The position numbers and the translations under genes are program-made. From Catonia carolina (lineage: Eukaryota; Arthropoda; Insecta; Hemiptera; Achilidae), in assembly GCA_035578175.1 (NCBI GenBank), contig JAQMRL010000011.1:2739501-2803500 (forward strand): 64,000 nt of DNA, given 5' to 3'. Below are positions 32,651-43,806 of this stretch, piece by piece; positions within the stretch are counted from its first letter, which is position 1, and every line of letters begins with the position of its first letter. The notes under the pieces are model-generated. The model ran no database searches. It worked only from the letters and a program-made list of their open reading frames with translations, and was not told the DNA's origin.

Positions 32651-33577
32651 ACTTTCTCTTGCCTATATGAATATATAGGAAGGAAAGTATTGTTTTCATG
32701 TCGATTTTTCGAAATCGAGTTTTCACCGGATCTATACGTTTTCAGACCCCCTGAACCCAAAAAACATGTTTTTAGCGATTGGTCTGTGTGTGTGTGTGTG
32801 TCTGTGTGTATACAAAATATCTCAAGAACGGAACATCGTACGAACTTGAAACTTAAGTTACGTACCACTACCGGACTCGACACGAACATTTTCATCAAAA
32901 TCGGTCAACCGGAAGTGGTAGTTTATTCGTGTAATTTTTCACTTTTTTGCGATTTTCTCAAAAACTAGTCCTACGATTTTTTTTAAAATCGCCTGGTTTA
33001 CTACATTTTTTATGCTCTACAATATAGGGTAGGCGCCATGTTTGCTGAAATTCTGCTTGAGGCTGTTTTTACGTAAAAACATTTTCTTTTTAAGATTGCG
33101 GCTTTAATATGCATTTTAGCGCAAAACGTTATATAATAAAAGTTGTAGAGAATGTAAAATTCTAAAACTTTTATTTCAAACATTTTTTTGTATAACGCTT
33201 AGTTTAGCGGTAATTTGCGATTTTCTGTTTTTTTCTCACGAAAACGTGAGAAAAATCGATTTTTTTAAGATTTCGGTCTTAGTATGCATTTTACGACAAA
33301 AGTGTATATAATTAAATTTATAGAAAATTAAAAGATCTACAACTTTTGTTTAGAGCATTTTTCTCTACAGAGCCTAGTTTAGCGTGAAAGCGTGATTTTC
33401 CGTATTTTTAAGCCAAACTGAGTTCGATTGTCATTTTGCGTCATTCACTCATGATTAAAATAAGGTTATGTTTTTGCGGTTAGTTTTTGTTTATTTCTAA
33501 TATTTTATTAATAATGTTAGGTTTATTATTGATTATTTGCATTGGCAAGAGAAAGTTGTGTAAGTGTTTCACACCAG
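32651..33577 (+). mobile_element. Family C Helentron-like element, copy 9 (full length)
   Basis: The best full-length plus-strand copy (927 bp): ACTTTCTCTTGCC at 32651, (GT)n at about 32785-32810, GGCAAGAGAAAGT and the terminal hairpin with CACACCAG followed by T8. A T-rich target flanks the left side. Confidence 0.8.
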
Positions 33578-34047
33578 TTTTTTTTAAAACTGAAATTGAC
33601 TGGCCCAGCTTATTAATCAATACAGGAAGTGGTAATTATTGTAACAAACTTTTTTACTACACCAAAATATACAATCTGTTCTTATGTAAATTAATAAGTA
33701 GATGAATCTTCTTTTTTACATGTCATGACCGAAGACAATCCTTGTTATCACTTAAAATAATTCTGTCGAATGTCTTTGTTTTAATCGATTAGTGTTGTTT
33801 AAATAGTCTTAAGAGTGAGATGGCGAAATTATTTGTATGTAATTTGAGTCTTCTTTGGTATTTTGTACTGAATACGTTGATTTCATGTTGAATTGTGAGA
33901 ATGTGTAAAATATCTTTTTATTTTGTTGTTCGTTATTATCAAGGTGATGTTATAATCATCCTGAGTAATTTTGATTGGAACCTTTGCAGTGCCTCAATGT
34001 TTGAATGGCTTGTTGAAACCCATAATTGGATTATATACGTTCAAATT
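33578..34047. other. Gene-free stretch
   Basis: No recognised feature; weak 72- and 126-codon frames run into flanking repeats. Confidence 0.55.
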
Positions 34048-34896
34048 TGCCCAATAACAGGCAGGTGGAGTGTTAAGTTATTTGTACTCGTTCTATTTGT
34101 TCCAGGGTTACAGAAAATAGTTTTGTTTCTTATCACATTGTCAGCCAATTATATGACTGAAACAAAAGACACTTCTTATCGTGCCCTCTCCGACCGGAGG
34201 TTGGTAATTATGATGGCTATTCGGATCTTGGATTCCGCAGCTCTGAACAGCTTCGCTGAGGTACGACGAAACTAGTCGCAACGATTCTTCGACCAAGAAA
34301 TTCTTCTTCCCATATCTCTCTTCTCCTGAATCTTGCCTTATATTATCAAGCGAAGCATTTCATACGTTGTTCCACGCATAATACGACCTAGATATTCCAT
34401 TTTCCTTTTTTGGATGTTGTAAAAAAGCTCCTTCTCTGTTCCCATTCTCCGCAAGACTGTCTCGTTGGGTACTTTATCCGTCCTGGGTATTTTTAGCAAG
34501 CACCTGTAGATACAACAAAAGCTCAAACGTATCTATTCTCCTGATATTCATCTTCTTTAACGTTCAAGCTTCCGCGCCATATGACACTGTTGAGAAGATG
34601 TAACATCGAACCATCCTAAATCTCAGGTCAAGGCTCAAAAATAAGACACTAATCAGAGTTAACTCCTCTGAAATTAATAATATTCATTATACAGCCAGAC
34701 CCTGTGGTGAATGAAGTGAAATCGTCATTTGGAGTGTGGAAAGTAGATGCTTTTCGGAGGGCCTGGTATGCTGAGAAGCGTAACCTACTTTTCCACTCAG
34801 TGAAGAAGGCGAATGTGAACCACCTTACTCTTCGTTTTACTTAGGAAAGCCTCTACACGTTCAAACCAGCCTTTCGGCTGATGACCTAATCAACAA
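34048..34896 (-). repeat. Family A repeat, copy 8, split by LINE
   Basis: The halves are 34048-34173 and 34643-34896. Flanking ACGTTCAAATT (34037-34047) and ACGTCCAAATT (34897-34907) form an 11 bp target duplication with one mismatch. This is the best evidence for the true ends of family A: it starts TGCCCA.TAACAGG and ends CCTAATCAACAA. Confidence 0.92.
34174..34642 (-). pseudogene. LINE 3' fragment nested in A copy 8
   Basis: The minus strand reads RMVRCYIFSTVSYGAEA, then PRTDKVPNETVLRRMGTEKE and KMEYLGRIMRG, and finally AKLFRAAESKIRIAIIITNL. This is the complete post-RT tail of a LINE with YGAEAW and RRMG motifs. AAGACACT flanks both sides (34166-34173, 34643-34650), the target duplication of this insertion. 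5' truncated; stops and a shift inside. Confidence 0.85.
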
Positions 34897-34907
34897 ACGT
34901 CCAAATT

Positions 34908-35289
34908 GCTTGAAAAATTGATTTAAGTAATAAAAGTTTCTTGTTAAAATTTAATGTTCACCGTTAAACTGTTTTAATTTTGTAAAGTCACAAAATTAAT
35001 ATACAAAATATTTATTATTTTGGTGTGAAAAATATTTAAGGCCGTATTTTTAACATTCAATTTGTATACTAGGAGTTTGTCTCCATCGTAAACAAATTGT
35101 ATGAAAAGTAGGTTTAGTTTAGTATGAGCGCTATTTATTTTTGAAGTAAATAAATTGTATACCTCTGTACTTTATTTCCAGCATTGTCTTGAACAAGATT
35201 TTTTTTTTGTTTCTTTAAACTTTATTTCTGTAGTAATTATTTTTGATTCAGTCTTACATTGTGAAGCAATACTTAAGATTTCTAATAGG
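34908..35289. other. AT-rich stretch without a gene
   Basis: Nothing recognised. Confidence 0.55.
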
Positions 35290-35640
35290 TAACTTATATA
35301 TAGAACCAGACTAATGGGTAGACGCGGGCTTTTCTGTCGCTATGACAGGCTCAGTTCACCTCTGGAGTGTGGTTGGAATGACTTAAGCGTTGGAATGTAG
35401 ACAGCCGTCGGTGCATGTACAGCGAGCGCGCACTGCCCGTTCATTTATTCGTTCAGCTAAGCTCTCTGACCTTGGCCACTGGTAGACGGGCAGTTTTCCA
35501 ACTGAATACTGCATTCCTCGGCAATGCACTGCACTTGCACAACAAAATTGTTCCTCCAGTCCGTTTTATCGACCGACAATTGCACAGTGCATGCACCTTT
35601 CAATTTAGTTTTAGTTATGTATCCGTTCACGTTAGTTAAA
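35290..35640 (+). other. GC-richer unassigned block
   Basis: Richer in GC than its surroundings, with inverted ACTGCCCGT/ACGGGCAGT (35427 and ~35487) and a 74-codon frame from 35415 (MYSERALPVHLF...). No family is recognised. It could be a relic of a mobile element or a promoter-proximal region. No TATA or initiator was convincing. Confidence 0.3.
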
Positions 35641-35981
35641 CTTATTTCTTTCCTCTTAGGATATTATAATTTATAATGATACTCAAATACATTAGAAGCG
35701 GATACTATTTCTTCTTGTCCTATTATTCCTGTTCACATTATTGTACTAAGGTAATATAACCAAAGTAAAATCGGACGTTGTTGCTATCTGTTGATACCTA
35801 ACGATTCACAGTCCTAAAATATTCTAGGAGTATGTAAGTATTCTTTACAACTTCAGCAAAATGATTTTTAATAAATTTTTATTACGGAATTTTCTTTTCT
35901 AAGAGTAGCCTTAATGGCAGCCTACACCAGACTTTATTTAAAAATTGAAGAAATGAGATAGCAATGTACCTTTTTTTATCT

Positions 35982-36060
35982 CTGAATATCCAGTAATATA
36001 AGTACAAGTGATGTTTTACACGCTGAATACCCAGTAATATAAGTACAAGTGATGTTTTTA
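35982..36060. repeat. 41 bp tandem duplication
   Basis: CTGAATATCCAGTAATATAA recurs as CTGAATACCCAGTAATATAA with a 41 bp period (35982, 36023). Two copies, nearly identical. Confidence 0.92.
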
Positions 36061-36286
36061 CAAAAAAAGAATACCGGGTGACGATCCCGATTACAAGCTA
36101 GAATATTTTATTACAGACAAGGTGGTCTAGGAGAAAAAGGTAACCATTTGAACAAAACATACGGACGAACTGCATAGTCCATCCGTACTACCTAAGGATT
36201 ACAATTAACCCAAAAACAACCTTATGGATAATTTTATTTTCTAATGAACACAATTTAGCCAGATAAAAGTCTTCTTATTTTCCAAT

Positions 36287-36437
36287 GTGAACACACACAC
36301 ATACATTAATCGCTAAAAACATGTTTTTTGGGTTCAGGGGGTCTGAAAACGTGTAGATCCGGTGAAAACTCGATTTCGAAAAATTGACATGAAAACAATG
36401 CTTTCCTTCCTATATGTTCATATAGGCAAGAGAAAGT
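36287..36437 (-). repeat. Family C element, copy 10 (5' part)
   Basis: Minus-strand 5' ~150 bp, from the (AC)n tract to GGCAAGAGAAAGT. Confidence 0.8.
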
Positions 36438-36454
36438 CAAAATCACTTGTCTTG

Positions 36455-36760
36455 TTAAAGACGCCTACAACGGATTATTAAAGACAGGTGGCCAACCATA
36501 ATATGGAACTTGATCCTGTGAGTAAATTGGCCATTAAGATACTCAAAAAAACAATGGAATGATGGTGGCGATGACCAGTAGAAGCCTGCAGAATGGTAAT
36601 CGGATGGATAGAGAGACTTGACGTGTAGAATGCGTAAAACGACATTATTAGCCAGAAATTGGTGTATCAAAATTAAGCTCTTAAGCGTTGGGATCTTAAA
36701 CACAGCAACGGGGTACATTATGCGATGATAACCGCCTCGGTTTTTCTTCGCCTGTAAAAA
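36455..36760 (+). pseudogene. Possible LINE tail fragment
   Basis: The plus strand reads RRLQRIIKDRWPTIIWNLIL with later W- and R-rich text, weakly like the region after RT in some LINEs. The 102-codon minus-strand frame here has no recognisable match. Low confidence. Confidence 0.25.
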
Positions 36761-36763
36761 CAT

Positions 36764-38480
36764 TTTAGTAAGTAAATTAGTTAGTATTATTGTTGACGGA
36801 AGATTTACAATGAATCATTTTATCGAATTGTTTATCTCGAGAGTTCAGAAGTATAATTTTCAGTTTTCTTTTTAATAAATTTTATTATTTTACTTTAGTT
36901 TAATAAATATGTAATCTATTTGGCTCTATGATGAAATCCTGTTGATAATCCGTCTGTTACTGAACGCCCGTTTATAAAACATCTGAACGGCATTGAACTC
37001 GGTGTATTTAATTTGCATACATTATTTACAAACTGCTGTGTGCTGTATATACTTACATATTTTGTTATACATTGTTATAACTGATGTAGTTTAGTTGTCA
37101 TAGTACCATTGACCCTTCCTTTCGTCCTAACTCGATCGATCGAAGATGGTCTGTTAATGTGAGAGTACGATTTGTGTGAAAGGGTGAATACACTAGTTTT
37201 ATTTAAGTAGTTATTTATTTATATAGTTTGAACTTTCTTGCGTTTTGTTTTTCTTTCCGCTAATCTTTATAGAGTGAGAATGGAATTGAAAAAATAGATA
37301 GGTACTCAAATTTCAACCTTTTTTCATTCCACATTGCTATTACATCCCAAAAAATAAATTTTGGGAAAAATAATATTTTATTTAGATTCTTCTTTCCATG
37401 CTGACTCCATCAATGATTGGCTACATCTCAGTTATATCGCTTTCTGAATAAACATGCGTACTCATGTTTGTCTAGTATATTGTTCAAACATGAGCATTTC
37501 TATCGTCCAGGTCTCCGCATACCCTCAACCTTACCTTCGAAAACAAATTTAAATAGCTCGTACTTAACAACAATCAAGTTAAGCAGTAGTTTCTTCTTTT
37601 GATTATGCTCTTTTAACTAACGGTCCACCCACACATCTCATTACATCAACTTTGATAATATGACCGGTCGACGAAATCCTGAGCATTCTTCCATTATAAT
37701 GTATTATTATATCCAATAAATATCTATGTAAATAAAATTGTGATTTTGTCTGTACAATTTTTCAAAATGTTCAAATTTTGTTTCTACGCCAGATTTACCA
37801 CGTAAGTACCGAAAATAAGTTCAGCTGAATTTCTGTTTGTCTGTTTATCTGTTTGTATGTTACGGCATCACGAAAGAACCGCTGAACCAAATTCAATTAA
37901 TTTCGGTATCTAGGTTTTGGACATAATCGAAATGAAAATAGGCTATAAATTATTTTAATATCACAAAGGGATGGGGGAGTTCAGAGGGAGGGGTAAACAA
38001 AAAACTACAAATATCTCCGTTAAAAGTCAACGTATCAAAAAATGTTGTATATCAAAATTACGAAACGTTTAAAAGACAAATAAGTTTGATTATGTAAAGT
38101 TTTTAATTTTCATGCATAATAACGGAGATATTACCAATTTAAAAAAATATAAACCAATATTTCTAGAATATTTACATAAAAAATAAACAGAACAATAAAC
38201 ATAGGCCTACGCGCCGGTAAAACCCTTATTCATTCAGTCAGTTACCTACCTACCCATTCTACCGGTAAGTACCCTATACACCTTTTCTCGGTCACATTGT
38301 CAAAATAAGTCAGTCGTCTTAATATTGGTCATCATCGTGGTGTTCCTATCGTGATTTACCTTTAATTTATTATGAAAATAATAAAGCGCTGCATATCTTG
38401 ATTTATAAACACCAAGATCTCGCTTCTATTTTACGTTCAACTATTTGTTTTTCAAAAATAATAATGCTGACCTTGAAAGG
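36764..38480. other. Gene-free stretch
   Basis: No clear gene. 37400-37640 contains a 61-codon frame of no recognised family. 37840-37950 has wording common in degraded insect DNA elements (GTTTGTCTGTTTATCTG, then CCGCTGAACCAAATTC). A TAGGCCTA octamer is at 38202-38209. Confidence 0.45.
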
Positions 38481-38499
38481 AGGAAGATAACAATGAATA

Positions 38500-38575
38500 G
38501 TTAAAGAATATCAACACCTGACAGGGATCGAACTTGGTACCCCAACCGACTGTCCACGGCACCAAGGAAACCGTT
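38500..38575 (-). repeat. tRNA-like SINE head, degenerate
   Basis: On the minus strand TTGGTGCCGTGGACAGTCGG is weakly A-box-like and AGTTCGATCCC is a good B box, at spacing close to that of a tRNA. No acceptor-stem pairing. Confidence 0.4.
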
Positions 38576-38670
38576 CAAAGAACGGGTACTTTAGCTGGTA
38601 TACAATATTATACAGATAACTAAATATAATATTATTAAAATGAACAAAAGTACAATTTGAACCATAAAAT

Positions 38671-39039
38671 TTGTTGTCGTTTAGGTCATCAGCCGAAAGG
38701 CTGGTTTGAACCTCTAGAGGCTTTACTAAGTAAAACGATGAGTGAGGTGGTTTACCTACGCCTCACTGAGTGGAAAAGTATGCTTATCAGCAGCCAGGCC
38801 CTCCGAAAAGCATCTATTTTCTAACCTGAAAATGATATCTTCACTTCATTTACCACAGGGTCTGCCTGTATAATGAAATTCCTAACTCTGGTGTCTTTTG
38901 CACCTCTACTGCCTCTGTTCTTAAATGATTCAGTCATATAATCGGCTGACCATGTGATAAGAAACAGAATTTTTTGTAGCCCTGGAACTAGCAAATAGAG
39001 TACAAATAATTTAACACTCCATCTGCCTGTTATGGGCAT
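38671..39039 (+). repeat. Family A repeat, copy 9 (full length)
   Basis: From TTGTTGTCGTTTAGGTCATC to CTGCCTGTTATGGGCAT. The 81-codon minus-strand frame within it is fortuitous. Confidence 0.88.
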
Positions 39040-39250
39040 CAAATGTACTATATAATAAATGTTCAAAAAATGTATTCATCCTAAATCAAATTATATTATT
39101 GTGGTAGAAGCTTGTAAATATATTTTCTTTTCACGGGCCTCTTTAGATGAAAAATATCAACGTTAAATTGCTGTTATTAATCTTATGTTAAAACTGTATT
39201 AAATGTGGTCAGTTCATTTCTGATCGATTTCCATTCAATGTAATTCAGAA

Positions 39251-39612
39251 CGTAGCGTCGGGTAACGTCGTCGCCGCTAGTCAGCTGTTTAACAGCTGAT
39301 CTTCGGAGATGTAGGTTCCTGGTTCACATCCTAGTAAAGGTAGTTACTTTTATACAGATTTGAATACTAGACAGTTCCTGGTTCACATCCTAGTAAAGGT
39401 AGTTACTTTTATACAGATTTGAATACTAGACAGTGGTTGCCGGTGTACTTTGATGGTTGGGGTTCAATTAACCATACTCTCTTAGGAGTGGTCGACCTGG
39501 GTCTGTACAAGACTACACCTCATTTACACATCATCCTCATCTCATTGGGTCATGGGGTTGCTTATTGTTCTGAATTGAACAGATTGCAACGTACACATAT
39601 TAGGAATTAAAA
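39251..39612 (+). repeat. tRNA-derived SINE (family B), copy 3, with internal duplication
   Basis: The head is diverged; the B-box region GGTTCACATCC is duplicated with 59 bp of body (39315-39373 and 39374-39432, identical). The rest follows the consensus and ends in a (TA)n tract at 39611-39628. Confidence 0.92.
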
Positions 39613-40360
39613 TATATATATATATATAATTCAGAGATAACAACTTAATAATTAAGCACATATCACTTATATTTTTCATTTTAGGTTGAGTCAGGGAAGA
39701 GAAATACAATTAAAAATGTTAGTTTTGGTTGGATTTACAAGAATGTGCGATTTGTCTTTGTATTTTATTTTCTATTGTGTGATGCTTTAGTCGTTAAGTT
39801 ACTCTTATTATGAAAATGTTAACTGTCGACATTAACATTTGTTTTTTTTAACAATTGTTGTTTCATCCTTCACCTTAATGCAATTCACAATGTTATACAA
39901 CAAAACAAAAATCGTTTTATTTCTCAATTATAAACGTTGTTTTCTGTTTGTGTATAAATAATATCGGTCTTTATTGTTATGAATTTATCGGTATAGAAGT
40001 ATTACGTACGGTAATTATACATAAAATTACTGTTCCATATAAGATGTTATCATTTTCTTAGCTGTAACCTTCTTTGATTTTTTTTCTTTATTATAAGAAC
40101 CTTGTTTTTAATCTAGTTTCTTATCTATTTATTTAATGTTTTTATATTATACTTCCCGTATCTTGTTTATTTCATGGGATGGTATTTATTAATACATTTT
40201 TAAAATTTTTCATTTCAAGATTCTTGATAACTTAAATGAAAAAATCAGGTCTTTCAACCGTATCGGTTTGGTCTACTTTACAGAACGGAACGTACAAAGA
40301 AAAATTCGTTATTATTCTAATATTATTAAATCTTTACATTTATGCTAATATTAAATTCTA
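39613..40360. other. AT-rich stretch without a gene
   Basis: Nothing recognised apart from the (TA)n tract at its start. Confidence 0.55.
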
Positions 40361-40744
40361 TGTTAGGTCATCAGCCAAAAGGTTGATTCGAAACTCTAGA
40401 GATTTTAGTAACAAAAACGAGGGTGAGGTGGTTTACCATGCCTTCCTTACTGAGTTAAAAAGTATGTTTATCAGCATTCCAGGCCCTCTGCAAAGCACAT
40501 ATTTTCCCACTTGCAAATGACACTTTCACTTAATTCACCACATGTGGCTGTGTAATGAAATTCATTACTTGTAGAGGAGATAACTCTGACTTTTGTATTT
40601 TACACCTCTACCTCTTCTGTTCTTAAACAATTCAGTCATTTAGGGAAATTGGCTGACCACATAATTAGAAACAAATCTATTTTTTGTAGCTCTGGAAGTA
40701 ACAGATTAAAAGCCAATATTATAACATCCACGTGTCTTTTGGGC
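40361..40744 (+). repeat. Family A repeat, copy 10 (full length)
   Basis: GTTAGGTCATCAGCCAAAAG to TTTGGGCA; diverged near the 3' end. Confidence 0.82.
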
Positions 40745-40938
40745 AAAAAATACAATAATATGAATAATTGTGAAAGTATTTATTTTTTTTGGTACTTATT
40801 GATGTCAAATTGTTAGTTAAAGTCAACGTATTTAAATTTTTGATGTCTTTTAAGTTCATTCACTTTGTAATAGTATTAAATTTGATTGAAACTGGTTGAA
40901 AAATTGTATGTTTGGTTTTAATTATTGATAGGTCTAAC

Positions 40939-41346
40939 GCTCGCCCATAACAGGCAGGTGGAATGTTAAATAATTTGCACTCGATCTACTAGTTTCAGGG
41001 CTATAAAAAATAGTTCTAACTCTTATCAGATGGTCAGTCAATTATATGACTGAAGCATTAATGAACAGAAGAGGTAGAGGTGTAAAAGACACTAAACAGA
41101 GTTATCTTCTCTGAAAGTAATGAATTTCATTATACAGCCAGACCTGTGGTGAATGAAGTGAAGGTCTCATTTGCTGAGTGCAGAGTAGATGCTTTTCGGA
41201 GGGCCTGGCATGCTGATAAGCATGGCCTACTTTTGTACTCAGTGAGGAAGGCAATTGTAAACCACCTTCCGTTTTACTTAGTAAAACCTCTAGAGGTTCA
41301 AACCAGCCTTGCGGCTGGTTGACTTAAACAACAGGTCCTAAACAAG
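40939..41346 (-). repeat. Family A repeat, copy 11 (full length, with TSD)
   Basis: Full-length minus-strand copy, GCCCATAACAGGCAGGTGG to GACTTAAACAACAGG. AGGTCTAAC at 40930-40938 and 41347-41355 is a perfect 9 bp target duplication. Confidence 0.92.
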
Positions 41347-41371
41347 AGGTCTAACACATTTTGTTTAACTT

Positions 41372-41560
41372 GTTATTCGTTATTGGGAACTGTGCATTTT
41401 TGACAATTTCCCACTTTGATCACTATTTTTGCTGTGTTTTTGACTTGGAGTAGATGTGAATTAGAACTAGAATTCTCTGTGGAGTTTACGTGTGTGGGTG
41501 TCAGCTGGTTACCATATAAAGTTATCCCGACACATATTACTTAACAATTAATATTTATTT
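41372..41560 (-). repeat. Family G repeat, copy 3
   Basis: The minus strand carries TATATGGTAACCAGCTGACA and TAGTGATCAAAGTGGG, as in the copy at 7690. Confidence 0.5.
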
Positions 41561-42515
41561 TCTACATTCTGACAGTTTGGGCTTGTCTGAAGGCTTGTTT
41601 TAATACGTTAAAGTTTATTAGCTTTCACCTTACTGCGAATCCAGCCCGGCGCCTAAAATGAAGATGAAGTAGAGATATTCTGTGAGGTATACGTAAAGAA
41701 AAAATTATATCTAAAAAATTAAATAGACTAATTATCATATGTAATACATAATTATTTACCCAAAGATATACCAATGAGTATTAATATTTGTCGTTGTGTT
41801 TCCTTTTTTCATGTTACATTGTTATGTACGTATATCACATTTTCTAGTAATCGTATATTTTTGTACTGTTGAACATTTCAAATAAAAGATAAAAAATAAC
41901 ATACTTAAAGATTAGTTCTTATTGTTCAAATAAATATTTTGGAATTCTTTGATGAGTAATTTGATTATGCACTGTTTTCTGAATAAGGTGGATCTTGTTA
42001 CACCACTTGAAAGACGGAGGGTTTGAGCTGCGACTTGTGACCATTAACCGTGAAGTATATATTATTACAACATACATAGATAGGCTGTTGGTTAGTTTAT
42101 TTTTGGTTTGATGGTCTGAGGAAGACACTGTATTTCAAGGTCGATGAAGGTATCCTTCTCGCACAGTGTACGTAGTTTAGTTTGTATTTTAAGTGATAAT
42201 AGTGGGGGAAACAGTGTTGCCAAATGTACGGTGCGTGCCATTGATTTCCAAGTGTCCAACCTTCACAAGGTGACTTTTGATGATGCTTCACGCTGTTCTG
42301 CTCTGCCTGTTCTCTCGGCTGGCTGGGTCCCGACCCGGCTCTTCTTCCCTAGTCAGATGATACTTCATCGTCCATGCCTTGGCTATGTAATAACACCGCG
42401 TCTTCTATTGTTCTTATGACTTGACTCGATTTTATCCTTACTAATATTTAAGTATGTTGAGTCATTTGATGAGTTATTGTAAAATAATAATAATCATTAT
42501 TATTTTTATTATTGT
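41561..42515. other. Gene-free stretch with a GC-richer part
   Basis: 42100-42420 is GC-richer and has a 91-codon plus frame (42144-42419) with no recognised domain. (AAT)n/(ATT)n runs occur at about 42484-42520. Confidence 0.4.
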
Positions 42516-42518
42516 TGT

Positions 42519-42582
42519 TGTAAACTCTCAATTATCCGTGGTTAATGATTTCCGCTTATTACAGTGGATAATCCTCAGGTTT
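42519..42582. mobile_element. pogo/Tigger-like terminal fragment
   Basis: GTAAACTCTCAATTATCCGT and GTGGATAATCC resemble the termini seen at 19456. Isolated end, no second terminus. Confidence 0.35.
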
Positions 42583-42645
42583 TTAAAAATATTATAAAAA
42601 AATATTAACGATTAATAGAAATATTTTTGGGTCTTGTCTATTAGA

Positions 42646-42655
42646 CCCCCCCCCC
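42646..42655. repeat. C10 homopolymer
   Basis: Ten consecutive C in very AT-rich DNA. Confidence 0.9.
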
Positions 42656-42682
42656 GCAGTCTGTTAGTGCTGGCTTTTATTT

Positions 42683-42949
42683 TAAGTCGTGACCTTAGTA
42701 TGGATTTTACGACAAAAATGTACATAATCAAAGTTATAGTAAATTAAAAAATTTACAAATTTTCTGTTAAGCATTCTTCACTACAACCCCTAGTTTAGAG
42801 GAATTCACTGATTTTCAATATTTTTAACTTCTACAGAGGTTGATTTTCATTTTCGTCATTCACTCATGATTAAAATTTGGTTATGTTTTTCATTTTATAT
42901 TGTTTAGTCATGATTAAAATGGTTATATTATTCATTATCTGCGTTGTAG
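42683..42949 (+). repeat. Family C element, copy 11 (degenerate)
   Basis: GATTTTACGACAAAAATGTA and CACTCATGATTAAAATTTGG show family C identity. It decays before the terminal hairpin, where A copy 12 begins. Confidence 0.7.
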
Positions 42950-43098
42950 TTGAACCTGTAGGTGTTTTACTAAGTAAAAAGAGGAGTGAGGTGGTTTACT
43001 ATTGCCTTCCTCACTGAGTGGAAAAGTACGATTATCAGCATGCCGGGCCCTTGGAAAAGCATTGACTTTCCACCCTGCAAATGACACCTTCATTTGTT
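42950..43098 (+). repeat. Family A repeat, copy 12 (fragment)
   Basis: Covers the CCTCACTGAGTGGAAAAGTA and CCACCCTGCAAATGACACC blocks only. Confidence 0.8.
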
Positions 43099-43179
43099 TG
43101 TGCTTTAAATATTAAGTTCTAATTTCCTATATGTTAATAACCTCTACCAAGAAAGTAAACTATTTATCTATCCGTGCGT

Positions 43180-43806
43180 TCGGAAAGTCGCTGTGCACTG
43201 GAATTGTGACTATGGATTTATGAAAATATGTATAAAGAAATGACTAAGCATTTTGGAAAAAAATTTATTCAATACCTTAATTACATTGTTAAACCGTGAT
43301 TACATTGTTTATAGAAGGTGTTCGAAATGACCTCCATTGGCATCAATACAGCATTGCACTCGTTTCATTTTGTTTGCAAACACCTTTCGCAACTGTATAA
43401 AACGTTATGCAACGTGTTTGGTGAACGAATAATTTCAAAGAATTTGTGGCCTGCAAGATCTCCTGATCTGACTCCCCCCGATTTCTTTTTATGGGGTGCG
43501 GCGAAACAAACTGTGTATCGGAACAGACCACACACGATTGACGAACTTAAAGCCGCAATAACGGCATACATTCAAGGAATCACTGTTCTTCAGTTGCGAA
43601 AGGTGTTTGCAAACAAAATGAAACGAGTGCAATGCTGTATTGATGCCAATGGAGGTCATTTCGAACACCTTCTATAAACAATGTAATCACGGTTTAACAA
43701 TGTAATTAAGGTATTGAATAAATTTTTTTCCAAAATGCTTAGTCATTTCTTTATACATATTTTCATAAATCCATAGTCACAATTCCAGTGCACAGCGACT
43801 TTCCGA
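43180..43806. mobile_element. Foldback element with identical 216 bp arms
   Basis: Left arm 43180-43395 and right arm 43591-43806 are exact reverse complements over 216 bp by my base-by-base reading, separated by a 195 bp loop. The right arm plus the loop is the 3' end of a Tc1/mariner-like transposase and its terminal region. The left arm is an inverted copy of that 3' end, so the element looks like a 3' end duplicated head-to-head. A transcript would form a long hairpin RNA. The edges share TCGGAAAGTCGCTGTGCAC, but a clean TA duplication is not seen. Confidence 0.93.
43411..43677 (+). pseudogene. mariner/Tc1-like transposase C-terminal fragment
   Basis: The genuine transposase part is VFGERIISKNLWPARSPDLT onward, with SPDLTPPDFFLWG (containing the third catalytic D), then RKVFANKMKRVQCCIDANGG and HFEHLL before the stop. 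These match the C-terminal end of insect mariner-like transposases. The longer frame from 43318 adds ~30 residues that merely translate the inverted left arm. The first two catalytic aspartates are missing. Confidence 0.88.

Noticed and set aside
32585..32968. ~100-codon frame shared by family C copies 4, 9 and partly 13
   Set aside because: It runs through the (GT)n tract, and differences between copies are mainly amino-acid-changing. Copy 13 breaks the frame. This looks like neutral decay of a non-coding element.
35415..35639. 74-codon frame in a GC-richer block as a small gene
   Set aside because: No recognised domain, no splice or promoter signal; kept as an unassigned block.
36455..36763. 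102-codon minus-strand frame
   Set aside because: The plus strand carries weak LINE-like text, so the minus frame is probably its shadow.
37400..37640. Possible LINE tail on the minus strand
   Set aside because: Only scattered resemblance with several stops; not enough for a call.
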